Source: Symbiodinium natans
Lineage: Eukaryota > Sar > Dinophyceae > Suessiales > Symbiodiniaceae
Direction of reading: 5' to 3'
Assembly: GCA_905221605.1 (NCBI GenBank)
Contig: CAJNDS010002118.1
Coordinates: 585,501 to 649,500 of the forward strand
DNA: 64,000 nucleotides
The stretch's first letter is position 1. Every line of letters starts with the position of its first letter. The notes under the pieces are model-generated. The model ran no database searches. It was not told the origin of the DNA and saw only the letters and a program-made list of their open reading frames with translations. This document shows, piece after piece, positions 8,849 through 18,830 of this stretch. Position numbers and translations under genes: made by a program.

Positions 8849-11800
8849 GGTACCCAAGCCCCCGCGCGAGCTCGGTGGTCGCAGCCTGGTCCGAGCCATT
8901 CCCGTCCGTCTCGCCAAGGATGCCGAGGATGCTTGTCACAGCCTTCGCCTGGGTGCCGCCCTCCTTGACGACCTTGCGGAGCGCACGGATCTTGCCAGTG
9001 GTGACGCGGCGTCGAGCGGGGTAGCAGTCTTTGTCCTCGGCGTCACGAAGCCGCTTCCAACCACCACCGCAGCCACCACACACGAAGCGGATCTCGAAGT
9101 CGCGTCCACCCAAAGGCCACGCCACCGCGTTGAGGTCGTGCTTAGCGACGGGGCCCCCAGCGTCGGTATCCTCAGCGAAGAGCTCGAGCAGGTACTTGAC
9201 ATCGCGCTGGACGTCGTCATCAAGCTCAGCCTCCTCCAGCGCAGTTCGCAGCCGTGCTATCAACGCGGGCCGTCTAGCCCCCGCAGTGTGCGGCTTGCAC
9301 GGCTTGTTCCCAATGCCTGCCACAGTGTTGGCCAGTCGCTTGCACCGCCGGCACGCAACCCAAGTCATCGCCCGGCGCTGCTTGCGCTTCTTGCCCCCAG
9401 CAGTTTTCCCCCCACTTGTCGCAGGCGGCAACTTGAGGAAGGTGACGTCGTGGTCGCCAGCCTCACCCGCACGAAGCTGGTGCAGCCGCTTGGCAACACC
9501 TGCAGAGAGCTTGGCCGTAGTAGCCTTGTTCGCCCCCTCCTTGGTGCCCTTGGCGAGCAGAAAGAGCGCCTTGGGCTTGTCCGGATGGTCGGTGGCCCAG
9601 TGGTAGCGCCGAGCACGAAGTCGAGCGTCCGAGTCCGCCTCAGTGGCCGGCAGGCCCAGCCCACATCCCTCAACCGGGCAGCGCCAAACGCAGGTGTCAG
9701 GATTGAAGGGAACCAAGCACACGCGGTTGGTCCTCAAGTTCAGCTCAGCCTTGAGGTCCGGGTGGAAGTTGTCGATGTGCCTTTGCTTCTTTTGAACCCA
9801 CCACTTGACTTTGCCTGTTTTCCAAAAGCACTCCGGGCAAGTCCAGCCCGACAAGGTCCGCCGCCTCGTTGGCGCCGGCTCAGCAGCATTTTCTCCATGG
9901 AACCCCGCCAAATCGGCCTCGTCGAAGTCAAGGTTGTCGGTCGTGCCCCTCGTTGTGGCCCCAGTCACGGCCTCAGAGCCCGCACGCCTTCCAGCCAGAA
10001 GCCACTTGCGGATGTCGCCAGACGAAGAGTCAGCCGCGCTGTTGCCACGTCGCCCGCCAGAGCAGGTGGTGAAGACGGTCTTCGCATCCTCGTTCGCCAC
10101 ATCTGTGCCGCCTTCCCGGCGAGTGAAGACCGTGGCCTCAGACTTGTCGTCGAAGTCCACGTCGTAAGCTGAGCCCCCGCGTGGGAAAGAGCCCGGCTGG
10201 GAGCTGCTGCTGCCACGCTTCCTGCCTGACTGGGCTGCTCCAACACGAGTGAAGGCCGTGACATCGGTGAAGACAGTGTGCTCGGACCCGGCGGAGTCGT
10301 CTCGTCCTCCCCCGCGTGGTCCCTGTCCTGGCTTACCCTGTTCGGCATTCTCAGCGATGTCCCGCGGCAGGCCGTCCCCAGTGCTTGGCGCCAGCCAGTC
10401 AAAGTGCCCAGGGCCCTCGGTATGCCAAAGTGCGATCGTATCGCGCGCCCCCGCGTTGTAAATCGCGGTGGCCTGGTCGGCGGCGGCCGGCACGACAAGG
10501 ACCGCGACCTTGTACGCCTTCGAGGCCGCATAAGCTTCGAGGCTTCCCGCCCACTTGGCATTCAGGCCCATGTGTTGGATGTACTCATCGAAAAACTCGA
10601 GCTCTTGTCCAGCACTGTCGCACTTGTCCCAGTACTCTTCATACACCTGGATGTGCTTCCTCATGTGAGCACAGATCTCAGCTCTGGTTCTACTTGCCGG
10701 CATCTCCGGCTCCTTGCGCAAACGAGCAACCGCCTTGCCGATGACAGTGAAGAAACAGTTGCCATCGGCCTCGACAGTGGTGAGCGTGGTACCATTCGGG
10801 ATCTGGCGCTTCTTTGCAACCGCGGCTTTCTTGAGAGGGTTGCCATCACCATCAGACTTGCCCGGCTTTGGCTCCGGCTTGTTGGCATTCTCAGGCTGGC
10901 CCTTGCTCAAGGAGAAGCCCCGATGGTCGGCGATAGGCCGTGCCTCTCGAACGGGCCCGGGACGTGTCAGCATAGTCCAGTAAGTGGCAGTGTGCTCGCC
11001 CTCCTTAACCAACAGCTGGTAGCAGTCAGCATTGTCAGCAATTCGTGCTCGCAGCAACCAGTTCGCCCGTCCTCTGCGCATTGTCTTTCGCAAAACAGTG
11101 ACCTCCTTCAAGTCCGTTTGCTCGATGAGAAGCTCGCGGATGAGCTCGTCACTCCAAGCAGCCGGGGTGCCATTGACTGCAAAAAAAACGCATGGATCCC
11201 GAAGAAGCCGAAGTGCCCAGGGGAACCCGGACTCCTATCTGCCGCTTCCCAAGGAAAGCACCAAACTGCGGGGCCATGTCGAGCGCACGCTCCAACACGG
11301 ACTGCAGAGTCTCCTCCTCAGCTTTGTCCAGCCATTGCACAGCACACTTGACCGTATCAGTGCGCCCAGTGGGTTCCAAGAACACTCCACCTTTGCCCGA
11401 CAATGCGAGCACCTGCTCAGCCAAAGAGATGGGCAGGCGTATCAGCCCAATCACAGCAGGCTGTCCCAACCGGGACTCTTGGGCGAATGCCCACGCGTCC
11501 TTGATGAACCCAGTGGTCTCCTTAGTCTGCGTGGCCTTGCCCCACTTCTGCACCGCCGCCTTTGGAGTAGAAGTGACCTTTGCCCACACCTCCTTGTCAA
11601 CGAAAGGCCGGGCAAAGACAATGCGGAAAACCGTGGTGGTAGGGTCGGTCGGGACCACCTTGGCAGTCGTGGGCTCCCGCTTCAAGGTAGGCAAAGGGGT
11701 GCCAGCAGTAGTGTAGTCGTGGGATGAGAAAGACTCAAGCCTTGTGACCCCACCAACGTCTACAGGTAGCCGATGCTTCCCGTCCTTGTCGCGCCACAGC

Positions 11801-12840
11801 ATGCGCGCCGAGCACGTTGAACCGGCATTCATCATCATCTGTGAGAGTGCATCCGCCTGCTCTGCATCCTTCACGGTGACCAGCACGGAGCCCCCCAAGC
11901 TGTTGAGACGAGTGCACGCCGCCGGATAGCCGACTATCTCAGAGTTCCAGTCACATGCACGGAGGAGAGGCAGCGCCGAGTCCTTGGTCTTAGCTGCATC
12001 ATCCTTGCCCTTGCCGGTAGTGCCTGCCGCGGATGGAGAAGTGGACGGATCAGCTGCAGGTTTGCCCTTTCCTCGCCCTTTCTGAGGTGGGGGCGCAGGG
12101 CCTTGCACGTCCCCAGTTGGCGCCGGCTTCGATTTGCGCCTGACAGGCTTAAAAGAGCCTTCCGCCTCATAGGTCTGTATCTCCGGCTCCTCAGCAAACA
12201 CAGCGCGCCTTGGGGGACAGGGCGGCACATCGTCTGCATCGTCGTCGTCATCTTTGAGCACCGCCAAGAGAGCTGAGACTCCCGCAATCTGCATGGAAAC
12301 CGAAGGGTCCTCACCAGCAAACTGCCTCAAGATGGTGCAGAGAAGCTCAATGATGGCGATCAGAGCTCCCTGCGTCTTTCTTTCCCGCCTTTTGTGCTCG
12401 GTAGCTGTTGCAGCAGGGCCCGGATTAGCGGCCTCGCCTACTCTGACACCCAGCAAGCCAGCTCGCCACCTGGGGCGGCTGGTAACAAAAGTCTCGCAAA
12501 TCCCGGCTCCTGAGGTGACAATGGGAACCTCGCAAAAGTTGCAAAGGGAGTCCAAGAGCCCTACCCCCTTGGCATGGAGGAAGAGGTAGGAAGCCGACTC
12601 CGCAGAGGTCAATGGCGCTGACGGCTTACACCACTGCGCCTGCACAAGCACACCGACCTCATCATCTGCAACAGCGCTCCCAAAGTGTTGCATCATACTG
12701 CCCGGAAAATCAAATGCCATCGAAGGGGAAACCCTTGGCGTAAATAAAGCAAGACCAGTCAAATCGCCACCCATCTCGAAAAGCCCATTCGAAACTTCAG
12801 CTCCTGGCGCTGGGCCCATCACAAGTAGAAGCCAATACAT
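8841..12840 (-). CDS. LINE B ORF1: OTU and zinc-finger protein, one frameshift
   Basis: Two overlapping frames form one protein-like reading: 12840 to about 11181, then 11180 to 8841, with the switch at an A8/T8 run (11181-11188). Removing one T from the run would join them. I chose Met at 12840 as the first Met inside the element; translation could begin elsewhere. The N-terminal part holds an NPGP motif (12415-12435), an acidic KDDDDDADD run and a region sharing LSGKGGxFxEP with LINE A ORF1. The second part has an OTU protease (VEADGNCFF, catalytic Cys; GHFDWLAP, catalytic His), C2H2 fingers (CPEC...H...H and CPVEGCGLG...H...H) and two more Cys clusters near the end. It ends 5 bases past the ORF2 ATG. 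The frameshift is either a mutation, a sequencing error in the homopolymer, or programmed slippage. Confidence 0.82.
12415..12435 (-). other. NPGP (2A-like) motif in LINE B ORF1
   Basis: The frame encodes RVGEAANPGPAA. The NPGP core is that of 2A ribosome-skipping peptides, where the last Pro starts the downstream product. The upstream positions (GEAA) do not match the canonical DxEx, so skipping activity is only possible, not shown. It lies about 135 residues after the chosen start and before the low-complexity segment. Confidence 0.45.
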
Positions 12841-12969
12841 GCCTCTCCATCCCAGCAGCTTGGGAGTTGCCACTGGAACCCGTAGCGAGCTCTTCGCAGG
12901 ACACTGCTTCTGCTCAGTGTCCCCCGCAGCAGCCGAGGGGCCCAGGCGCCCCAGGAGGCGGCTCGCGAT

Positions 12970-13725
12970 GCTGCTAAAGTAGCGCGCCGACCACAAAACT
13001 GTAAGGTGTTGCGAGCTTTCCAAAAAGGCTGCCAGACCAAGAATTCCTTTGTCCTTCAGATCTGGATCATCTTGTGCAATGCAGAGCTTGTCAAGGAAGA
13101 CCACAAGCGGTCTTCTCAAGAGGGTTCGGATGCGTTGCCAGAAGAAGAAGAACCACAGGAAGACCAGGTAGACACAGAAGCTATTCAAATGAATCTCAAC
13201 GCCATCCCCATACTTGGGGGCAGTGTCCTTAGTGGAGCATGTCATGGGCCCAGATGCGTCTGAGTCTATGCTGAGTTCAAAACTTTGTTCAAAGTTCAGC
13301 AAAGTGTCAGTTGGTCTACATAGGCCAAGAACCAACGAGCACATCAGAGTTGCTACCATCGCCGCCCGGGAGTTGAAAATAAACAACATGGTGCAGAGCT
13401 TCAACCATCGAGACGTGGCCCAGTCATGGCTCAAGAAATGGTCGTACTTAGTTGTCTTGAAGCTCAACTCAAAGTCTGCCTTGCCCGATGAATTGCTGGC
13501 CCAATGCTTGCCCATTCCACTTAGGCCTTCACTTAGCGTCACAGCCCTCAACAGCTCCTCTTCGAGGTCTGTACGAAGCTGCGGGCCCTCATCACTCAAG
13601 GTCCCAGACTTCCGCGTTTTGGGCCGCTTGGGCGGAGGATCCCCGGGCCTGAGGTCCACCTGCACGGCACTTTCAGAAGGCAGGGACCATGTCTCAGGGT
13701 CAGTGGCCACCATGAAATGCGACAT
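12970..13725 (-). pseudogene. Host-like TIR-type membrane protein fragment
   Basis: An open frame from 13725 runs in phase into the LINE B insertion. It reads YDHFLSHDWATSRWLK, two hydrophobic segments (about residues 111-138 and 180-197), then VVFLDKLCIAQDD, a Gly-Leu-rich helix and LTVLWSARYF. This order (SHDW, strand, FLDKxCI, WSxRY) resembles a TIR/SEFIR-like fold common in dinoflagellate predicted proteins. The gene is cut by the retroelement junction just after RYFSS, so only the first part remains. Before LINE B inserted, the frame would have read directly into LINE A sequence. Function is unknown; I infer a decayed or retroposed host gene. Confidence 0.5.
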
Positions 13726-14435
13726 GGCTCAAAAGGCTTCGGCCACTGAGCAGCAGTGCAAAACGAATAACAACAGCAACTTTGAGCCTCTGAGTCACGC
13801 CAGGAAATCAGTCAGCTCATGATCAAAGGCTTGGGCTTTCCAAGGGAAGAAAATGCAAGCATAGGAGGTGCACTAAACAAGGCTTTCCTGGGGCAAAATA
13901 AGGAGTGGGAGCGGCAGTTGCCTGCACCCTTAATTCGCACGAAACGCAGGAAACACGCCAGCATCTGGAAAACAGGATCCCGGCTGGGAAACAGGATCAT
14001 GGCCGGAAAATAGGATCTGGGAAACAGGATCTGGGAAACAGGATGCTCCAATGAACTATGACTCCTTCATGACAAACCAAACCACAATGTCCTGGGTAGG
14101 TAAGTGTAACTAGGAGTTTCGGCGAGTGTATATTTCGGCTGACATCGTGGAGAAACTAGGAATTAAACAAACTGTCGTACTGGCTCAACCCGAAGCTCCC
14201 ACCCCCTAAATCGCAAACCCAAAAACCATCGCATGCAGATGTCTCCTGGCATGTATCAGCTCTGATGGTCATGTTCGTGCCAGCCAGAAACCAGACTCTG
14301 TAGACGCAAGTACTTAGTATTTCAAGGGTTCTACCCAATACTTAAAGGGTTATCACCTATGATTTGCCATGTTGGGCTACAACGTTTCAAAAAAAAAATG
14401 GGTGGTCCGCAATCAGCATCCTACTATTGGTTAGT
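13725..14435. other. Non-coding stretch between TIR fragment and AT-rich island
   Basis: I see no convincing gene here. It contains a short tandem array of the unit tgggaaacaggatc with variants, at about 13968-14043 (five copies of aacaggat or aataggat), and then moderately AT-rich sequence. Composition drifts from GC-rich retroelement to AT-rich island across this interval. Confidence 0.5.
13968..14043 (+). repeat. Short tandem repeat, aacaggat-type units
   Basis: Five imperfect units of about 14 bases around aacaggat/aataggat, separated by tgggaa or ccgg-containing spacers. Too short and degenerate to assign to a known family. Confidence 0.6.
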
Positions 14436-14683
14436 GGATACCATTTCCATTTTTTAACCATGCACCACCCCCTAGCACCCAAACCATAACAACCTATACC
14501 TCAACCCTAACCTCACAAAAATACCCATAGTAAGACCCACATGATGGAACCACCAGAAGAAACCGTACACGACCCCATAGAAAAACCCCAACCTCAAACC
14601 CATAGACCAATACCCCCATAGAAAAAAAATAAACATATTTCCCAACCCGAAATCCCTAACCCTAGAAAATGGAAATGGTATCC
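14436..14683. repeat. About 250-bp inverted-repeat element (MITE-like)
   Basis: ggataccatttccatttt at 14436-14453 has its exact reverse complement at 14666-14683, and weaker similarity extends outward (attggttagt versus attattagcg). The interior is strikingly G-poor on the plus strand, almost all A and C (with ccctaaccct near its right end). It could be a miniature inverted-repeat transposon or a hairpin-forming relic; I see no target-site duplication. Confidence 0.5.
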
Positions 14684-14935
14684 GCTAATAATCCATAATA
14701 GGAATAAGGTTTAAGAATAAGGTAGGAATAAGAAACAATAATAATATTATTTCAACAAAATGATATTATGATTGGTTTTGTAGTTAGGCTTGACTAGTTC
14801 GCTGTATTCTTCTTCAATGTCCTGAATACTTTTATTCAACCCCTTAACAGCATTTTTTGGCTTCACATCTAAATTTTTAGTGTGTTTGATTCCCCCACAT
14901 TGACAAAGTATTTCAATATGTTCAATTAAATCCGA

Positions 14936-15166
14936 CTATTGTTTTATTAACTTTTTACCTTCTGAGATGTTACCTTCTAAAATAGATATATCGTGCCTAA
15001 CATTCAAGACATCTTCTTGGTCAAAAACATTTTCGTAAACTTTAAGCAACTTACATAACTCCTTAATTTTATTTAAGCAATCTATTTCATGTAATTTCAT
15101 TTCATATATCTTCTTGATATACTTTGCTTGTATTTTATATGATGTATTTAAATCTGTATAATCCAT
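14936..15166 (-). CDS. Small coiled-coil protein, 76 aa
   Basis: ATG at 15166; a Lys/Glu/Ile/Leu-rich protein with heptad-like spacing (KIKELCKLLKVYENVF) typical of a coiled coil. Codons are AT-rich, matching the island and not the flanking retroelements. No catalytic motif is visible. It may be the remnant of a longer gene, because the frame upstream contains stops close by. Function unknown. Confidence 0.4.
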   Translation of the reverse strand: MDYTDLNTSYKIQAKYIKKIYEMKLHEIDCLNKIKELCKLLKVYENVFDQEDVLNVRHDISILEGNISEGKKLIKQ

Positions 15167-15314
15167 TTTCCTCTCAATATATATAGTTTCTATTTCTTTA
15201 AGTTTTTTCTTCAGAAATTCTGTTTTTAAGACCTATCAACAGGAATTTCAATAATTATTCTGTCCTTGTGCTTGCCAAATAGCATAAAATAGTCTTCTAA
15301 AAATTCATCATTCA

Positions 15315-15811
15315 TCAGCAACTGATGGACATGATTAAACACTTTATCAATATCGGGTTTAGGTTTCTCAGGATCGGATTTAGGTTTCTCGGGTTCCTCT
15401 TCATCAACAATTTATTAGGGAACTGTTCGTTTAATCGTTTGCGTATTTCCCTTTTCTGCTTTGAATATTCTGCCTTAATCTCTGCTTGTAATTCGTCGTT
15501 TAGTTTGCCTTCTTTCCTTAAATTGCCTAATTTTGCGAAATGACCTTTCATCAATATATTTAGTTCCGGGTTCGGATGTAATGCATAATGGAAATGGGCA
15601 TCCCACTTTTCGCGTTTTATTTTGCGCCCGCATTCTTCACATAATTGGCTCCCTTTTGCTCTCTCTCTTCTCTTCTCGCTTGGTAATATTCCTTCTGGTT
15701 TTTCTTGTAGCATTTTCTGTTCGCTTCACGGCACCTATTACAGGTCTTAAAGCCGTCAAACTCTTCAACATCTGTAGTCGCACAACACGACTTACACACT
15801 CGTTTCTCCAT
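15315..15811 (-). pseudogene. Frameshifted zinc-ribbon gene, virus-like
   Basis: The start at 15811 gives MEKRVCKSCCATT and a second CxxC (CNRCREANRKCY), the N-terminal zinc ribbon of many NCLDV small proteins. The frame then ends, while a second frame from about 15713 continues with LCEECGRKIKREKWDAHFHY, a CxxC-H-H element, and a long basic helix. The two overlap at about 15640-15670, so one indel separates them. The family usually has exactly these two Cys/His modules joined by a basic linker. Probably a nucleic-acid-binding protein, now inactive. The C-terminus ends in a duplicated NLNPI segment. Confidence 0.5.
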
Positions 15812-16057
15812 CCTTCTATATTAAAAAAGTCTAGTCTTTAGACACGGTTAGAATGAAACAACTCTCTAATGATTTGAATTCTTGAATTAAATCATTAGAA
15901 CATTGTATGGGGACTATCGGGGTTTCTTCGCCTTCTTCCAAAAGCACGAAACAAACTAGTTAGACCATTACCACATTCTGTTGATGCGCTTATGGAAGCA
16001 CACGGGGCACTGGCACAAACAACAGTTTAGATTGAGAATATTAATTGAGATACAATA

Positions 16058-16450
16058 TTATCCTTCGTCTTGCTCGAATGATTTAAAATATTCTTGGTGC
16101 TTGTTGCTTCTTTCGTGTCTTCGTTTGTTGGCATAAGTAAAAAAGCATCACCACATTCACAATTATATTTTGCTATTTCGCGCTTTTCGGTGTTCATCTA
16201 TGTTGTTCTGATAATGTTGTTTTTTTGCTACGATTTCCTCCCTGTCTTGTTGATACTTTACCTTTTTCTCGCTACATATATAGTCTGTCTCGGTTTTCAT
16301 AGCGCCAATTAGGCTTGTATTCCTTGTGTTCTTCCTCAGTTCTAATGGGTTGTTTCTGATTTAACGACGCTTTTAGTTTCTCAATCAGGCATCTTTCATT
16401 TCGTTTCGCTTCTAGCAAGTTTCACATTCTTTTGTTTCTATGAACATCAT
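16058..16450 (-). pseudogene. Decayed C2H2-type gene, giant-virus style
   Basis: Pieces in three frames line up in order: RTEEEHKEYKPNWRYENRD (near 16345-16290), a Lys/Gln-rich segment YQQDREEIVAKKQHY (near 16260-16215), KREIAKYNCECGDAF (near 16190-16145), and ANKRRHERSNKHQEYF ending in TAA at 16058. This CxCG ... H-x4-H ending preceded by KEY-type basic repeats is a recurrent C-terminal module in mimivirus- and phycodnavirus-type proteins. At least three frameshifts or stops break it. The upstream part (16400-16450) is too degraded to read. Confidence 0.5.
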
Positions 16451-16483
16451 ATCCCAGTTTTCCACCATTTTGAAGCTGGCGAT

Positions 16484-16545
16484 TCTTTTTTTTGAAATGG
16501 TCGCCTCTTTACTGCGTCAGCAGCCCAATAGGCCAATCTTGTGTG
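16484..16545. repeat. Diverged direct repeat, copy 1
   Basis: A T-run followed by cgcctctttactgcgtcag and caataggcc; a diverged copy lies at 17268-17331 (cgcctctttactacatcag, cagtaggcc). About 80 percent identical over 60 bases. Could be two ends of an unrecognised element or duplicated gene sequence. Confidence 0.4.
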
Positions 16546-16761
16546 GACAATCCATTCAGGGTGAGACAGACATCTACTTGGAGAGTCCAACTGTACAAGC
16601 TAGCGAGCGTAAAAGAAGTCGTGACTACAAAGAAGCAACCGCCAGCGCAGAGGCCCTTATTGCAAGATAACTTCACGCAAGGCCAGCGAGGTGACCAATA
16701 AAAAGAACCCACCGGCACCAATCACTAAGCTGCCCGTCACCCATAGCATGTGGCCCCCGCG

Positions 16762-17085
16762 TTACACATGCAGCCAGGCGCCGAGTCCACAGGCTGCTGC
16801 GAGGATGATTAAAGGGCCAAAACTTCTGGTGAGCAAGGATGTGGCGCGTGCAAAACCGCCGTCGAGCACGCGGCGGTGATGACCATCAAAAACCTGGAGG
16901 TGTTCAAAGAGCATCATGTCCATGACTGTGGATTGCCTGTCAACGGTGAGCATTTGCACTCTCATGGGCATTCCAAAGCCAAGATGTGCATCGGTCTTGC
17001 TCAGTCTGAAGTGCTTCTTGAATTTGTACCACCATGGAGTATTGGAACAACGGAGCCGATTCGAGAACCGGAATCGCGTGACCAA
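16762..17085 (-). CDS. Possible host exon, 107 aa open frame
   Basis: A minus-strand frame with a basic N-terminal part (KFKKHFRLSKTDAHLGFG), a middle FEHLQVFDGHHRRVLDGGF and a hydrophobic end (FGPLIILAAACGLGAWL) that could be a membrane segment. Composition looks protein-like, but I do not recognise the family and no start, splice site or neighbour confirms it. It may be one exon of a degraded membrane-protein gene. Confidence 0.25.
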   Translation of the reverse strand: MVTRFRFSNRLRCSNTPWWYKFKKHFRLSKTDAHLGFGMPMRVQMLTVDRQSTVMDMMLFEHLQVFDGHHRRVLDGGFARATSLLTRSFGPLIILAAACGLGAWLHV

Positions 17086-17267
17086 AAAGTGAGAGGCAGT
17101 CTCCGAACTTGCTGCTTTTCCAACTTTGTTTTGTCTGCCTGTTGATGGAAACCCACCTGCATTTTTTCTGCTCAGTGTCAGGATTTCTGGCCACGAAAGA
17201 ATAGCCGAAATCTCAGGCGGCCAGAATGTGCACTAAGACGCAGGAGCGAAGCGTGCCTTCTGGCTTC

Positions 17268-17331
17268 GTCCCTTTTTTTTGAGCGGGCGCCTCTTTACTA
17301 CATCAGTAGCACAGTAGGCCGTTTTTGTGGG
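17268..17331. repeat. Diverged direct repeat, copy 2
   Basis: Partner of 16484-16545. The 17086-17687 interval around it contains no gene I can support; hydrophobic minus-strand frames are present but unconvincing. Confidence 0.4.
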
Positions 17332-18509
17332 TCTCGCAACTAGGTGTGAAACATATCGCCGTGAGAAGCAAGAAGAAAAAGAAAGCAATACCCAGAAGCA
17401 ACAACAAACAGGAAAGGAACCAACCAAACCCAGAAGGGGCGGCGTGCCAACTACTAAGACTCCACGCGCTCAGTACCCAAGCTCGTCGATGTAGTCCCTG
17501 TTCGGGGCCGATGCAGCACCAAGTCGAGCGCGGGAATCGCAAAATGCGATTGTGTGCCAGAAGTCAAAATCACCATCACGTGATGTCTAAGTAGTTGAGT
17601 GCCAGTAGATAGGATGTCTGCATGCTCGAAGTGGTTGTGGCAGACATTCCAAGGACGGACGGGCTATTCAAAATGCGAGCAAGGTTCGGGGGGGGGGGGG
17701 TTCGAATTTTTTTCCGAGTTGAGCGAACAAATGCGATCCACCGTCTTGGTCTTTGGGTTGTGAAAACCGTGCCTCTGTACTGGCACTACTGATGGCCCTC
17801 TTGGCCCTAATGTACAGGGGAGGAAACCACCTCCTCCTAAGCTACCATCCTCTTTGGGATGCTACCAGAGGTTGTACCTCATGAGAGGAATGAAACCTCC
17901 TGGCAAAAGCTCCTCAGGTTGCTGGTGCAGGGGTTTGCAACCGTGAGAGAAGGGTCCTCTTCGGGATGCTACCAGAGGTTGGTACCTCAAGAGAGGTTAG
18001 GAACCTCCTGACAAAAGGTCCCTCAAGGCCTTTGGTGCACGTTGTGCAGGCTGTCAGAGGGAGGCGGTCAGGGTTGCGCTCCGGTAGCGAGGATGGTACC
18101 TCTGTGCTGTCCTCGCTGGGAGGATGCAACCTCCTAGGCTGCTTCAGCTGGTGGTTCCCTGAGTGGGACCAACTCGCCTTGGACCTCATAGGAGGCTACC
18201 TCCCTCGGCTGCTGGCCTGGTCCCCGTGTTCAGGTGGGCTCCTGGGCCGGCTCTACCACAGGGGCAGGCTCGGCGCTGGTTTCGGAGGTATTTCTCCTCA
18301 GCTCTGGGCCTGTTCCCAGTTTCGGGAGGCCCCCCTCACCAGCTGGAGGACCACCCTCCGGACCAATGCTCGTCCCCCCATTGCTGCCATCCTTCCCATT
18401 CTTCGTGCCCCCAGGCAGGGTTGGCAGCACGATTGGCTGGCGGTGGCCTGGGTGGGATCCTTTGGGCCGCCTCGGAAACAGCCTGTTGCCTTTGGGCCCT
18501 GGCTTTCTT

Positions 18510-18521
18510 AACCGGCCGGTT
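18510..18521. repeat. Perfect 12-bp palindrome AACCGGCCGGTT
   Basis: The same position in LINE C copy II (31050-31061) reads ACCCGGCCGGGT. Both are perfect palindromes though they differ at two paired positions, so the stem changed in a compensated way. Copy I also has 18 extra in-frame bases directly after it. Confidence 0.85.
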
Positions 18522-18812
18522 TCTTTGTCTTTGCAGGGTGTAGTCATCTACGTACCTTTGCGCCGGGATCCTTCCAGCAGGAACTCTCCCTTGCCGTGGG
18601 CATTTCCGGGCTGCCTGTTTGGAGGTTCCCTTTCTGCTCTCCCAAGCCTTTGCCTCCGGAGGCTGCCCCTCCCCTGCCGGTGTCGTGGTGGGCGGTTCCT
18701 GGTTGTTTTCCTCCTTCGCCTCGGCAGGGGCTGCATTGGAGGAGGCGCTGGCTTGGGAGGGTAACCCCTCCTGAGTCGGCGCCGGTGGGTGGCTTGGAGC
18801 CTCTTGCTCCGG

Positions 18813-18830
18813 GGAGGCCCCACCCTCCGG
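18813..18830. repeat. 18-bp palindromic insertion in LINE C copy I
   Basis: ggaggccccaccctccgg is present here and absent from the matching site in copy II (after 31305). The stem is GGAGG/CCTCC, and the segment is flanked by a repeated ccgg, as if a hairpin inserted with a 4-base duplication. Its length, a multiple of three, keeps the ORF3 frame. Confidence 0.8.

Larger units (their letters stand above)
4821..12969 (-). mobile_element. LINE B: near-complete non-LTR retrotransposon
   Basis: About 8.15 kb between perfect 20-bp direct repeats, with a 5' untranslated or leader region, ORF1 (12840 to 8841, one frameshift), ORF2 (8848 to 5018), a short 3' UTR and an (AAC)21 tail. The perfect duplication, the pure microsatellite and the fully open ORF2 point to a recent insertion. 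It entered a frame reading through the TIR-like fragment (12970-13725) on one side and LINE A sequence on the other. LINE A and LINE B thus sit head to tail with the duplicated site between them. Confidence 0.9.
14700..16450. other. AT-rich island with decayed virus-like genes
   Basis: Base composition changes sharply to AT-rich relative to all surrounding DNA. The three recognisable genes are on the minus strand and have Lys/Asn/Glu-rich proteins with Cys/His metal-binding motifs of the kind common in nucleocytoplasmic large DNA viruses and their satellites. Two are frameshifted. The simplest reading is an old endogenised piece of an algal giant virus or related mobile DNA. Between the genes (15167-15314, 15812-16057) I see no further coding sequence. 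Confidence 0.5.

Noticed and set aside
8544-10172. 542-codon open frame on the plus strand
   Set aside because: Antisense to the start of ORF2 and the OTU/zinc-finger part of ORF1 of LINE B; Arg/Ser/Pro-rich without motifs.
14653-14663. Telomere-like ccctaaccct
   Set aside because: A single short occurrence inside an A/C-rich inverted-repeat element, not an array.
17303-17542. Hydrophobic 79-codon minus-strand frame (CLLLLLGIAFFFFLLL)
   Set aside because: Hydrophobicity comes from an A/G-rich plus-strand tract; no start context, homologue or conserved neighbour supports it.
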